Below are positions 1 to 11,150 of a stretch of DNA of 64,000 nucleotides, one piece after another (position 1 is the first letter of the stretch; each line of letters begins with the position of its first letter). The DNA is taken from the NCBI RefSeq assembly GCF_033958435.1, contig NC_134137.1, positions 238,188,501 through 238,252,500 of the forward strand. Direction: 5' to 3'. The position numbers and the translations under genes were made by a program. This stretch comes from Carettochelys insculpta (Eukaryota > Chordata > Testudines > Carettochelyidae). Under the pieces are notes generated by a model. It did not search any database. It was given only the letters and a program-made list of their open reading frames with translations, and was not told where the DNA came from.

Positions 1-320
1 CTGGTCAGACCAGGAGTCAGGAGTCCGGCCAGGTGAGATACCAAAAGGCAAAAGTCTGATACAGGCCACAGACCAAACCAAAAGTTGAATGTCAGAGGGC
101 ACATAGGGTCAGATTACCAGGGAATTAGAAGCAGGGGACAAACTAAGGAGCGTGAACTGGCAACCAGAGTTGGGCAGGCTGTGAAGCCAGGGGAGCAGGA
201 ACAGGTTCAGGAAACACATGACACACAGTGCAGGGTAAGGTAGATCCCAGCTGCATGGACACTTTTATACTCCTAGCTCCCACAACTCCCACAGACCAGT
301 GTTTAAGATCCATGATTCTT
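1..320 (-). repeat. 3' LTR of a Ty3/Gypsy element, cut by the window start
   Basis: This stretch aligns by eye with 4571-5060. Shared blocks include AAAAGTCTGA..AGGCCA and GCAGG..CAGGAAACA..GACACACAGTGCAGG, followed by GGTAGATCCCAG here and GGTGGATCCCAG in the other copy. It lies next to the chromodomain end of a minus-strand retrotransposon, so it is the 3' LTR. Its outer end lies before base 1. About 100 bp of the U3 side present in the other copy looks deleted here, so the inner boundary near 300-320 is approximate. Confidence 0.75.
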
Positions 321-324
321 GAGA

Positions 325-549
325 TCATCCCCTCTCCAAGTGCATTTTCAGGGTGACATGAAACCAAACCTTTTCCAGGAGTTTCCTACGGTACACTTCC
401 ATAAATGCGAGAGCATATCTGTGTTCTTCAGGCGCACAGAAACATTCCTTGTGATCATTCCCCATGCATTCAACAAGATACCAAAGGCTACCACATTTAT
501 GTTTAGAGTCAAGAATTTTGTGAACTATATATTCCTCACATGACTGCAC
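325..549 (-). pseudogene. Chromodomain at the C-terminus of a Ty3/Gypsy pol (chromovirus)
   Basis: The minus-strand frame reads EEYIVHKILDSKHKCGSLWY and continues into a LVECMG segment. This is the start of a retrotransposon chromodomain (consensus Y-VE-ILDSR...L-YLVxWKGY). The aromatic-cage W of the usual WKGY motif is not preserved (CMGN is seen). The domain lies downstream of the integrase remnant and directly against the 3' LTR, as expected for chromoviruses of the Sushi-ichi type known from vertebrates. In the living family the chromodomain directs integration through chromatin binding. The frame is open only locally, and this is a dead copy. Confidence 0.75.
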
Positions 550-559
550 TTGTACTGTA

Positions 560-1610
560 CTAGCAGAGAAGGTGGCTGGCTCCTCTGAGGAAAAGGGTTT
601 TTTGCATAGGATTTCAAAAGTGATGTGAGAAACACCAGGTGTGTCTTCAGAACGTGGGATAGCTGGAGCTTAAAAGTGACTCGATTAACCCACTGCAGGA
701 TCTTAAAATGGCCCAGGAACTAAGATTCTAGCTTTTGAGCAGGCTTATCGGTGTAGAGATGTTCTGTGAGGAGCCATACTTTTTGTCCCACTACATAGGT
801 GGGCCTTGCTGTCAACACATGTTACTCATCCTCTGCCTTTGTCTTTTCCAGGTGATTTTTCATTTATTCCTGGACCCAACAATTCTGCTGCACCAAGTCT
901 GAGGTAGCTGGTAGAGTGAGTGTGCAGATAATTGTGTGTGGCAACCCTAATTGGTAAAAACGGAGCTTTGACTCACAGGTGCATGGTCTGCATTGCTGTT
1001 GGCAAACTCCATCTAAGGGAGATGGGACTGTCCTAGTGGAAATTGAGCTAGCATCGCAAATACTGCTTAAGAATCTGGTTGGCCATTTCCATCTGGCCAC
1101 TGGACTGAGGATATCAAGCAAAGGAAAGCTATGTGTGGACTCCTAGCAGGTGCAGGGCCTTGCTCCAGAATTGGGCTGTGAATTGAAACCGCCACTAAGA
1201 GGTGATGTGCTCCAAATGCCATAGAGATGGACTACATAGCTAATCCAAAGCTTGGCTGTATCTTCAGTGAAGGAGAGGCCTATGCAAGAGGTGATGTGGA
1301 CAATTTTGTAAATATGGTCCATTCTGTCAAAACTGTAGTAAATTAGTTAAACTGTGGTAACTCTATGATAAAATCTACAACAACAGCTGCCAATGGTTCA
1401 GGTAAAGTGTCCAAGGATTGGAAAGACCACATGGCTTGTGGTCTTGGCATGGGCACAAACATTACAGGAGGCAATGAATGAATGTGTGTTGGATGCATCT
1501 GGAGCCACCAAGAGGTGCTGGATGCTAGTGAGATCTGGTCCCTACCATGTGTGATCCCCTCTTGGGAGCCTTGTGGCTGCTTGTTGATAATAGCTTGTTC
1601 ATCAGACAAA
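560..1610 (-). pseudogene. Ty3/Gypsy integrase remnant
   Basis: Only fragments in different frames survive. The clearest is at 1345-1470 on the minus strand: it contains PQAMWSFQSLDTLPEP and then VVVDFIIELP. This matches the integrase stretch just after the HHCC zinc finger, where the VDFI-LP motif carries the first catalytic Asp. The rest of the catalytic core down to the chromodomain is broken by frameshifts and stops. Integrase would insert the retrotransposon cDNA. This copy cannot be functional. Confidence 0.65.
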
Positions 1611-1670
1611 ATTTCTGAGGTACAGTGTATCAGTCTGAGTATATCCTAGTGATGAGCAGAAATGAGAAAG

Positions 1671-2126
1671 TTACAGCATTTGAGAATGATGTTGGTTCCT
1701 GGCTGGGACCTTGTGGTTATCTGCCTTGACATTTTTGGACTCAGGGTGGTAAATGATAATGAAACTGAATGATGAGAAGGATAAGGCTTGTGAAAACTGT
1801 TGTTGGTTTAAGGCTCTTGCTCTACATATATTTACTACCTTGTTATTTTCAGTAAACACCTGGACTAGATGACAAGCTCCTTCCGGGTAATGTTGCCATT
1901 CTGCCAAGACAGTCTTTATCACAGGGAGCTCCTTGTCAAGAATGTTGTAGCTTACCTTGGCAGGGGTGAGCTTCCTAGAGTAATAAGTGGATGCATGTAA
2001 CACTTGTCTAGAACCAAACTGCTGGGCAAGGACTGCCTCATTTGCTGTATTGGAGGCATTAGATTCTATTATAAAGGCTTGTACGATGTTAGGGTGAACC
2101 AATATGGATGCTGTAGAACTGATCAA
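1671..2126 (-). pseudogene. Ty3/Gypsy RNase H domain remnant
   Basis: The open minus-strand stretch shows the order typical of Ty3/Gypsy RNase H: an ESNASNTANEAVLAQQFG segment (first catalytic Asp region), YYSRKLTPAKVSYNILDKEL (the YxSRKLtpaExnYxxxDKEL signature with its catalytic acidic residue), then VQVFTENNKVV where TDHK is usual. The D of TDHK is replaced, so activity is unlikely. It sits between reverse transcriptase (2204-2830) and integrase (560-1610) in the normal pol order on the minus strand. Confidence 0.85.
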
Positions 2127-2203
2127 ATGTACTTCACAGTACCAATGGAATTGACCATTTTTCCAGAGAAAAGGGGTGAAGGGCTTGATTTGTTCTGGAA
2201 AAT

Positions 2204-2830
2204 TCAGGATAGATTGTTAATAGTCAGCCAAATGTGGGTGTCCTGGAGCTTGGATGGGTCCATCTGGATTTCTTTTGAGGATAAAATGAAGTTTAAAAAC
2301 CCCATGAAGGTCTGATTGAAGGCATGCTTCTTTAGCTTGGTGGAAAGGCCATGATGCCACAAGCATTCCAGGGCAGTTTGGAAGTGAGTGGTATGCTGTT
2401 CAGGGTAGTGAAGAAGATTATTATGTCGTTTAGGTAGACTACTACATACTGGTCCAGTATATCTCAGAACACATAATCTATGAATGTTAGAAGTTGGCTG
2501 GGGCATTGATCAAACCAAAAGGCATTACAAAGTATTTATTGTGGCCATACTGGTTTCTGAAGGCAGTCTTCCACTCACCTCCTGATTCACATGAGGTTGT
2601 ACAACTCACATAGGTCCAACTTGGGGAAGATGTCAGCCCCCACCACAATGATCCAGCAGTGCAAGAATCTGAGGTAACCAGAAGCAATTCCTGATAGTTA
2701 TCTGGTTCAATGAGCAGTAGTCCATGGAGGGTCAGAGACTGACATCTTTCTTTCTGACAAACAGGACTGGTGTGCCAGCTGGTGAGGTCAACTTATGGAT
2801 AAACCCTTGGGACAGATTCTTCTGGAGGTA
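2204..2830 (-). pseudogene. Ty3/Gypsy reverse transcriptase remnant
   Basis: Pieces of the RT palm and fingers are readable on the minus strand in more than one frame. [20 protein letters not shown] and [10 protein letters not shown] (2487-2570) match the [24 protein letters not shown] block. VVVYLNDIIIF (near 2420-2450) is the catalytic YLDDI box with its first Asp changed to Asn. PEQHTTHFQTALECLWHHGL and FLNFILSSKEIQMDPSK follow as in Sushi-ichi-like elements. The upstream part ([11 protein letters not shown]) is in another frame and has stop codons. This is a clear pseudogene. Confidence 0.88.
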
Positions 2831-3598
2831 TTCTCAGAACGCTGTTATTTGGGGTTCTGACATGACTTAAATTAATCCAAATGGCATTTTGGCTCCAGGC
2901 TGAAGCTCTACTGGACAGCCATAATCCCAGTGAGTGGGTAAGTTTCCACATTTTTCTTTAAAAACATCTGCGTAGTTTTGGTATTTTGAAAGGATGTAGC
3001 TTCACTGGAAGTTTTCTGCCTAGTTGGTGACCCCACCTGGATCTCTTAAGGCTTGGAGGCTAGGACAGGATTTACTGATCCTTATCAGTGCTGACAAAAA
3101 TCTCTGCTGGAAAACAGATTTTCCGTGTTTTCCATGAATGAATGGGATGCAGAGAGTCGCCAGAAGATACCAAGGATCAGGGGAGAAGTACAGAGAATGG
3201 ATCACACTGGATTGTAACACTTCTCAGTGACCCTGAATTGCAGCCTCCCAGGAAACAGTTTCCTCTGTTACTGGATCGCAAGACGAAGAAGAACCATCAA
3301 TAGTCTCTGTAAGGTCAACAGCAGCTTTGCACTGCAAAGGAATCTGTAGGACGTGAGCTACCAATGTGTCTGTGAAGGGGATCTGGCAACGGTGCCACAA
3401 GTAGGTTCAACAGTACTGTCACCTGTAAGTAGAGTGTTCCCACGGAGCGAGGGACTCTGTATGTGCCAGGCAGAACTGATGTACAGAAGAGCTCTCTTCT
3501 CTGATGGCTTTGAATTTGTACAGGAAGTCAGAGATGGAATGACCCAACATGGCATTAGAAGCAGAGATGGTGCTGACATCATCATCCCTTTTCTATAA
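2831..3598 (-). other. Degenerate gag-pol junction / protease interval of the Ty3/Gypsy element
   Basis: No continuous frame is left. A weak aspartic-protease-like trace can be read on the minus strand near 3160-3190 (PLILGIFW, compare LILGMPWL). I would not call a protease on this alone; the assignment rests on position between gag and RT. Confidence 0.4.
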
Positions 3599-3772
3599 GG
3601 GTGGATAGCTGAGTGGTTTGAGCATTGGCCTCCTAACCTGAGGTTGTGAGCTCAATCCTTGAGGAAGCCGATTAGGGCAAATAGCTGTCAGGGATGGATG
3701 GTGCTTGGTCCTGCCAAGGGGGTGGAGGACTGGACTAGATGACCTTCTGAGGTCCCTTCCAGTTCTAGGAGA
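3599..3772 (+). repeat. Tortoise tRNA-derived SINE (Cry/tortoise Pol III SINE)
   Basis: The 5' part is tRNA-like, GGGTGGATAGCTGAGTGG onward. The 3' part (GACTGGACTAGATGACC and a GAGGTCCCTTCCAGTTCTA tail) is the shared tail of the tortoise Pol III SINE family, which in that family is derived from a CR1 LINE. It is inserted within the dead Ty3/Gypsy element, so it is younger than that insertion. A second copy is at 41603-41792 on the other strand. Testudine SINEs of this kind are good evidence that the host is a turtle. Confidence 0.9.
3606..3658 (+). promoter_or_regulatory. Pol III A box and B box inside the SINE
   Basis: TAGCTGAGTGG at 3606-3616 fits the A box (TRGCNNARYGG). GGTTGTGAGCTCAATCC at 3642-3658 is a B box with one inserted or altered stretch relative to GGTTCGANTCC. 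This is an internal tRNA-type promoter, probably weak in this copy. Confidence 0.6.
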
Positions 3773-3829
3773 TGTGAATTGTCAATGGTGTGCATCCACT
3801 GCATTGAGTCAGTGGAGAAAAGATCATAG

Positions 3830-4410
3830 TATGTGGGTTACAGAATTGCAAGTTTTATATATTTTCTTCCCTTTGTTTGTATAACTAATTATTTGTTTGG
3901 ATGGCGAGATCCACCAGGGCCTCCAGACTCACAGGCATCTCTACCTGGGCTAAGTCATCTTTAGCCTCTTCTTGCAAGCCCCACTGGAACTGGTGCATCT
4001 GTACCACTCTTGTTCCAGTGCATACCAAGCATTAGGCAGCAGAATTGTACATCATAAGAGGCTCTGATGCCCTGCCACTGTCAGAATTACTTCGGTCAGC
4101 TTCTGCCACCTAAATTCAGTGCAGGCCGTGGACATGACTTGTCAGAAGATCTCCCAGTTTGAAAGCCTGGACTGCCACTCTCCAGGAAGGGAGAGACTGA
4201 GTCTAATTCTTTCCCAAGAAGCAAACTGATGGCCAGTCTCACCTTGGCATGACCAGTGGTGTAGGACTGAGAATACATCATGAACAGGAGGCAGCACTGG
4301 TTTATAAAACTTTGGAATAGCTGGTGATTGTCATCATACTGTTCCAACAGCTGTATCAGGGAACAGGGCTGCACAAGCTGTGTCTGGATTGCAGAGTTAT
4401 TAGCACCCAA
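3830..4410 (-). pseudogene. Ty3/Gypsy gag (capsid) remnant
   Basis: On the minus strand, FQSFINQCCLLFMMYSQSYT and VRLAISLLLGKEL (4200-4330) match the gag capsid block known from Sushi-ichi elements and their domesticated relatives (FLNQCRL-F...RV-FVISLL-G-AL-W). Further on, FQWGLQEEAKDDLAQVEMP and SLEALVDLAIQTNN (about 3880-3990) match the later F-GL-d-vKDELA....LE-LIDLaIriD segment. Between them the frame is broken, and stops are present. The upstream end would lie close to 4410, just inside the 5' LTR. Confidence 0.75.
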
Positions 4411-4570
4411 CTGTGTGATTTGCTCCTGTATTATCTAGTTCTTCCAGGTCAGATGGATGACCTGAAGATGCAGGGCTCAGGCGTGTCTAGTGCCCTCAAA
4501 AGGTTAAGTAGAGCCACTCTGCTGACACTAAAGTTGTTTCCTTTGTTCTAAGTGGTCCATTCAAACTGTC

Positions 4571-5060
4571 ATGACTAGGACCTGGGCAGTTGGACATAGT
4601 GGTTGGAGCAAGTGTCAGAGCAGGGCAGATATCATGAGAGAAAAGTCTGAGAGGCCAAAGAGCAAACGGAGAGTTAAGTGGCAGGAGACATGCAGGGTTA
4701 GGTTGCCAGGGCCTCAGAAGTTGGAGACAGACTTGAGAGAAGAACCACGAACTGGTAATCAGAGTCAGACCAGGTTGGGATACCAGGAAGTGAAACCAGA
4801 GGATCGAGAGCAGGTGCAGGAAACATAAGACACACAGTGCAGGACAAGGTGGATCCCAGTTGCTTGGATGATTCCTGTTCTGTGCTGGGTTTATAGTGAA
4901 GTTGTGAATCAGTAGAACCCCCAGCAGTCTGCCAATCTGATTCCTGAGCTGGGGTTTTCTGTCAGGATTTTGCTTCTAGCCAGCAACAGGTTCTACCTAA
5001 CAGGTCATTGAGTGGCAGGTTGGAATGTGCTAACTGTTAAGAGCCCTCTGGATCCTGACA
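4571..5060 (-). repeat. 5' LTR of the Ty3/Gypsy chromovirus
   Basis: It is homologous to 1-320 (see that entry) and lies upstream of gag on the minus strand, so it is the 5' LTR. The outer boundary near 5060 (GGATCCTGACA) is estimated. The two LTRs differ at many positions and by indels, which shows an old insertion. The primer-binding site should lie at about 4540-4570, but I could not assign a tRNA. Confidence 0.72.
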
Positions 5061-7391
5061 CTTATAGAGGAGGATCTTGGACATGGAAAAATAAAATAAT
5101 ATGAGGAACATGTTAGTAGGGGTGCTTTGTGCCCAGCGGTTGGCTGAAATCTCCAGAATCCTCTCTCTTCAAAAGTCAGGGACAGCAGAGCATGGAGGGG
5201 AGGGGGAAGCGTCACTACAGCAGATACTGATGCAGCTCATCGTCCTGTGACATCTAACACTTGGTGAGTTCCCACAAGATGAATTCATTCAAGCAGGGTG
5301 TTAAAGTAACAGGAATGTTTCCTCCTCTGCATCTGGCAGGTATGTGGTAATGCACACGGAATGTAGTTTTGTAGGATGTACCCAAAACATCATTAAGAGA
5401 CACAAGACCTCTCTCGTTATGCCCTTCATACGCACTCTTCACAGAGCGCAGCCATTTTCCTTTCACTGTTGCGTCTAATGACAGAAACTTAAGACAAGGG
5501 AAATACCAGGAACAAGGCATAAAAAGGCAGATTTCCTTATGGTTTGCATGTACATACGCTATGAAACATATATAGGCTATGTGATGTGCTGAGCAGAGAA
5601 CAAACGTGTCAGTATTTTCCCCAGCTTTAAAAAATGTCTGTGCTTGTCACAGAACAGGTTGTTCCCTGTGAGTACTGTAATTTGGGCTACTCTCCTCTGC
5701 AGCACCAAGATATTGCAGTGAAAACACAGGTCACAGAACAGCTGCTAAGCTAACTAAGGCATTTCACGAGGAATCCCAAAGACTGAAGCTGGTTGCAGAA
5801 CACACACACGCACACAAAAAAAAGTAAGTTTGTTTTCCACCCTGCCCCTTTATCTTGATGTCAAACATATTCCCATGGGAAAAGAAAACATTTCACAGGC
5901 AGATCCTACAGACACACACACACACATTTTCCCTCTTAAGGTACTGTAGTAACTTCAGAGTAGCACTCTTCTCTGTCTGCTACCAAAGAGCAAAATCTTT
6001 AGTAAATAGGAGAAAGACCAGTAATGAGATGTTTTGAGTGTGCAATTTACTCTTCCATGTACTATGCAATACCATCCTGGGGTTATCACTACACAAGACA
6101 TTCACGTAAGGTGAAGAGGTGATTTGATCCTGGTTTATATATACCCACATGGGGTTATTAGATAGCTCTTTAATCTGGAAGGCAGAAGCATAACAAAATC
6201 CACCGGCTGGATTCTGGAGCTACACAAACTCAAGCAGGAAATAAGGTGCACATTTTTAACTACCAGCACAACTCCAGCACCTGCATTTTTTAAAAAAGAT
6301 GGAATGCCTTCCTAAAAGATAAGCTCTAGCTCAACTAGAAGTTGGAGGCCTCACATAAACCACAAAGTTATTTTTGGCATTAAAATCTGTGTCTCAATCT
6401 ATTTGTAAAAGTAGCAAGCTGTGTGTTTCCTAACTTCACTCGGGATATTGTATTAGAACTGACACTAAGTTCTTCACCAACATTTGAACAATCCATGAAA
6501 AAGGGCAGAGCTGCCCCCATATTATTTCTGTTTAGAATCCTAAGGTTTATATTGAAGGAGGGACTCCTGTAATACAATGTGTACTGGTGTTGCTGAATGA
6601 CCTACTGGTGGATATGGGTCCTACCACTATTGCTCCTTAAAGAACATTTTCCCTTAGCACTAGTCATAGGAGAATGTATTTTTGGAGCTCTGATTTCTGT
6701 TCCTGCTGAAGTTCATGTGGCCAGAGGGTGTGATACAAATGTTTACTCTCCAGGCTGTGTGACCACCTGACTTTCACACCTTGTGCTAAATAGATACTAA
6801 GACTGTCACAAGAAAAGGACCAATGATACAGCTGCTAGTGTGGGAACACAGCACTTGTACTGGGATCTTTTGATGAAAGATGAGGAAGTGGAGAATTTTT
6901 GTACTTCAAAAAAGGGAAATGTTTCCTGAGACAGACTTTTATATTGGAAAAAAGAGATGCTTCTTAAAATGGAAAAAAAAACCCCACAAACCCTAAAACA
7001 ATCATCTGAGTTTGGGAAGAAGGAGAGGTAAGAAGGGTGCCTTGAAATGCTGTCATCATACAATGTTGTGCAACTGGAGAATGGGCCCATGACAAAATTC
7101 TGGATGTGAATTAACATCCCCAAACTTTGGAAGAGTTAGAAATCCAACTGTAAACAATGTTTACGATTTCTCTTCATTAGAGGCTAGAGCCAAATAAGCT
7201 TGAATTGCGAGGTCTTCTAAATCAAGATGTGAGTCTGAATCCAGCCTTTGCGACTTAGATCCATCACTGCATATGCTGTAGCTGGATTTTGAGCATATGC
7301 CACCATGACAATATTTTCCAGTGAGGAAGTAAAGAAGATGGAATGTACAGGTCTCATTCTTTTTTCACTTAGGCACATTTCATACTGGTGT

Positions 7392-7515
7392 TACTCCTAT
7401 GGAGTTACTCCTGACTTACACCCACTATGAAAAGAAAATCACTGATGGCCCACAGATGTGGGAATTTAAGTGAGTGATTTTCTCTAGAGCCTTGTCAATA
7501 TCAAGAAAGAAAATT
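7392..7515 (+). repeat. Direct repeat, copy 1
   Basis: It shares with 8214-8325 the ordered blocks GTTACTCCTGACTTACA, CCACT.TGAAAAGAAAATCA, GGGAATTTA and TCTCTAGAGCCTTGT followed by AATATCAAGAAA. The two copies are about 820 bp apart in the same orientation and diverged. Confidence 0.7.
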
Positions 7516-8213
7516 CAGCTTGTCCAACTATCTACTGAGAATATTCAAAGGGTGGAATTCAGGCCCTGTTGAAGTCCATGGGAGTTGTGGCACAATCTTC
7601 AATGGGGCCTGAATTTTCAGCCTTTGCTCTGAGAATTCTCCACACACTGACAGCGTATTTATTATTATTCATAAGAATTTGTGAAATAGTTTGGAAGAAC
7701 ATCTGCCTGACTGATTTTATGCAGGACTCCCACCTCTTCCTGTCTTTCCCAGCTGTTTCTCTCACTGTGTCTACCAAGCCTTGCGGGCTTCCTCTGCGCT
7801 ATTGATGAAGAGTCCACTCTCATTAATAGCTTCCTGTTTGACCTAAAGTATGTCTGTTTGCTTCTCAGATGTCAGTTCTGCTATTAAAAAAAAAATTCTA
7901 AAGATGCAGTGACTTCAAAGGAAATTTTGAAGAACTTGAGTAAAGGCTTCAGAATTTGGCTAAACGCATTTCTGTGGAGGACATTGGATGGAGACTGGGA
8001 CATACTGGAGAAGGTTTGCCATGACTCATAAGAAAGGGGCTAAAAATCATAGATTCATAAAGCCAATAAAGCCCAATGTGGTCACCAAGCTCCTGTGTAA
8101 TTCAGACCACAGAATTTCACCCATTAATTCCTATCTCAAGCCCAGTTACTTGTGGTTCAACTAGGGCAAATCATTTAGAAAAGCATCCAATTGTGACTTC
8201 ACAACTTAGTCAC

Positions 8214-8325
8214 TTAGTTACTCCTGACTTACATCCACTCTGAAAAGAAAATCAGGTCCACAAATGAGGGAATTTAGGCAAGTGATCTTCTCTAGAGCCT
8301 TGTGAATATCAAGAAAAAATCAAGT
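8214..8325 (+). repeat. Direct repeat, copy 2
   Basis: Second copy of the unit at 7392-7515, slightly shorter. It could be a local tandem duplication of about 0.8 kb or two copies of a dispersed repeat; sequence alone does not decide. Confidence 0.7.
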
Positions 8326-9821
8326 AATACCAGTACTTATCTAATACCAAGTAAGTTGTGTCAGTGACCAATTACCCTCAATGTTAAATATGTGTGCCTT
8401 ATTTCTAAGCTGAATTTCTCTACCTTCCACTCCCATCCATTGTCTCATGTTTTGCCTTTTATGCTGAGCTAACCCATCCCCAGGATGGTAAGAGGTGGCT
8501 TGTCCGTGCTCCAAGCTCTGGGGCACACTGCAGCAGCTGCTCCAACCATTGTATGGATGGAATGGTCCTTCATATTGATGGGAGCCCACTGGGCCTAAGG
8601 CAGCCTGGGGGATTACCAGTCGGCCTAGCACAGGGTGGCGGCTAGTGTTGGGCCTTGCATGCACTCACTATGCAGCAGGAGCCACAGCAACACAGCACCC
8701 TGCTCTGTGCTGCCATCATCTCCCAACCCACCATGCTTCACTTCACCATGATGGTGCCCAGCAGAGTACCCAGCCTGGCTGGCTTTGCTCCCCAGAGTGA
8801 TGCAGGGCTTCTGGGAGCAGAAGGGAGCAGACTGGGGTTGGGGCACTCTGCTTCCCACCAGCCTGTTTATGCTACACTAAAGAGCCATTTCTGTAAAAAG
8901 AAAAAAAAATCTTCTGATGTAGGTGCTTCCAAAGCATGAGCAAGTCACCTCTAACCTTCTTTTGACAAGCTAAACAGTTTGAGGTTTTTAAATCTTATAT
9001 ATTGAGGAAGCCTAATTTCCAGCCCTGAAATTATTCTTGTGGCTCTTAACACTTTCCAAATATTTCAGTCATAATCTTACCAATGCTATATACGTTTCCG
9101 GACTCCTACCTGATAGTCCCCTGTTGCGGCCTATTAGCCACAGCATCATACTGGCAGCTCGTGGTCAGTTGTTTGTCTGTCATGACTCCTACATCTTCTT
9201 CTCAGTCACAGCTTTGCAGGATATTGCCCCAGTTGTGTAAATGTGCCTTTCTCTGTTTCTAATCAAAGAACTCTATTGTGCTGCATATTGAGGAGATTAA
9301 TCAAGAAAAAAGAATTAGAGCCCAGTCTAAATGTAGTCCAGCCTCCTGAATAATATGGGCACAACTTGACCCAATAATTTCTGCAAGAGGACAATAACTT
9401 CAGCTTGAGGTGCCTCATGTTTTAAAAGAACAAAGGATCATCTGAATTCTGTGAAAAAAGTATCAGATTTATCCACAGTATCAGATTCATCACCATGGGC
9501 CTTTTTGGGTTGTTTGCTATAGACTGCTTCATGTATTTTGATCAAGGCAACAGAGTCCTTTTCTGATTTTAACACTCATCATTAGACATTTTTGATAAGA
9601 CTAGAGGCTCAAAGATGTGATGCCTTTTGAATGCAGACCAAAAGCCCACTGATCTTTTTTAACAGACATATTACACTGAAAATGTAGACATCTATACAGG
9701 AAAGTGTGTAAATGTGTGTAAATCCCATAAGGATCAATTCTTTGTGTTGATATGTTGATTATGTGAGGGAGATTCTCACGCATCAGTCATTCTTTTTACC
9801 TGACAAATCTGAGGACAAATC

Positions 9822-10542
9822 TGTCCCAGACTGAGGTGTCAGTAGATGAAGTTTTGGAACAAATTGATAAATTACACAGTAACAAGTCATCAGGGCCAGA
9901 TGGTATTCACTCAAGAGTTCTGAAGGAACTTGAATATGCAATTGGAAAACTATGAATTGTGGTATATAACCTATCACTTAAATCAGACTATTGAATAGCT
10001 GGAGGACAGTTAATATAATGCCAATTTTTAAAAGGTTCCAAAGGCAATCCTGGCAATTATAGCACACTGGTTGAAACTATAGTAAAGAACAGAATAGTCA
10101 GATGCATAAATAAATATATATTCTGTGGGGGAGTCAGTGCAGCTTTTATAAAAGGAAATTACCTAACAGCTATTTAGAATTCTCTGAGGGAGTCAAAAAG
10201 CCTGTGGACTAGGTTGATCCAGTGGCTATGGTGAACTTGGCTTTTCAGAAAGCCTTTGATAAGATCTCTTTCCAAAGGCTCTCAAGCAAAGTAAGTAGTT
10301 ATGGAACGAGAGGGAAGTCTTTTCATGGATCAGTAAATGGTGAAAGATAGGAAACAAAGAGTAGGAATAAACGGTCAGTTTCTGCAATGAAGCAAGATAA
10401 ATAATGGTGTCCCTCAAGCATCTGTACTGGGACCCAGCTGTTCATCATATTTAGATTCAGAAAAGGGAGTAAACTGTGAGGTGGCAAAGTTTGCAGGAGA
10501 TACTAAATTACTCAAGATAGTTAATGCCAAGCTGACCATGAA
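9822..10542 (+). pseudogene. CR1 LINE, reverse transcriptase region (5' part)
   Basis: The text follows turtle CR1 RT closely: AACAAATTGATAAATTACAC, TCATCAGGGCCAGATGG, TTTTCAGAAAGCCTTTGATA and GTACTGGGACCC occur in the expected order. The catalytic FADD box reads FAGD (GTTTGCAGGAGATACTAAA), so the second motif Asp context is mutated, and the frame has indels. The element continues at 11151 after the palindromic MITE. In CR1, RT copies the RNA at the nicked target. This is a dead fragment. Confidence 0.9.
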
Positions 10543-11150
10543 GGCCTTGTCTACACTAGCCCCAAACTTCGAAATGGCCATGTAAACGGTAATTTGTAAG
10601 TGTAGTTAGGATTATGTTTTCCAACGTGCATTCATTGCATTTATCAACTTTGAATTTCATCTGCCTTTTTTCTGCCGTGTCACCCAGTTTTGTGAGATTC
10701 CTTTGTAACACTTCAGCTGTGTCTCCACTAGCTCCAAACTTCAAAATGGCCATGTAAATGGCCATTTCGAAGTTTACTAATGAAGCACTGAAATACATAT
10801 TCAGCGCCTCATTAGCATGCGGGTGGCCATGGCACTTTGAAATTGACACGGCTCGCCACCGTGCAGCTTGTCCAGATGGGGCTCCTTTTCGAAAGGACCC
10901 CGCCTACTTTGAAGTCCCCTTATTCCTATCTGCTCACAGGAATAAGGGGACTTCGAAGTAGGCGGGGTCCTTTCGAAAAGGAGCCCTGTCGGGACGAGCC
11001 GTGCGGCGGCGAGCCATGTCAATTTTGAAGTGCCGCAGCCGCCCGCATGCTAATGAGGCGCTGAATATGTATTTCAGTGCTTCATTAGTAAACTTCGAAA
11101 TGGCCATTTACATGGCCATTTTGAAGTTTGGAGCTAGTGGAGACACAGCT
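10543..11150. mobile_element. Palindromic Harbinger-like MITE with an internal inverted CR1 duplication
   Basis: The ends are GGCCTTGTCTACACTAGC and the inverted GCTAGTGGAGACACAGCT. The CR1 is interrupted exactly with a 3-bp duplication, GAA at 10540-10542 and 11151-11153. The interior is a long palindrome centred near 10932 (TATTCCT..AGGAATA). Subterminal motifs AACTTCGAAATGGCC and CCTTTTCGAAAGG are typical of this family. Unusually, after only 45 bp of the left end the sequence switches into an inverted copy of the right-flanking CR1 (10588-10714), and then restarts the MITE end at 10715. Confidence 0.85.
10588..10714 (-). repeat. Inverted copy of flanking CR1 sequence (pairs with 11151-11277)
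   Basis: These 127 bp are the reverse complement of 11151-11277, with no mismatch that I can see by eye. The identity continues inward through the outer part of the MITE (10715 to about 10820 against about 11045 to 11150). The switch points are at 10587/10588 and, symmetrically, 11277/11278. The near-perfect identity contrasts with the diverged centre of the MITE and shows a recent event. Confidence 0.88.

Larger units (their letters stand above)
5061..9790. other. 4.7 kb without a recognisable gene
   Basis: I find only short open frames without family signal. Contents worth noting are small CA-rich tracts near 5808-5825 and 5910-5926, A runs, and a diverged direct repeat (7392-7515 and 8214-8325, listed separately). 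The stretch 7500-7620 resembles the ancient amniote repeat type containing the phrase 'GTTACTCCTGACTTACAC'. No splice-framed exon could be supported. Confidence 0.6.

Noticed and set aside
3606..3658. tRNA gene
   Set aside because: A and B boxes belong to a SINE with a CR1-type tail; there is no intact acceptor stem or anticodon arm.
10801..11028. Overlapping open frames on both strands across the palindrome
   Set aside because: Frames on opposite strands give the same peptide because the DNA is palindromic; no gene is implied.
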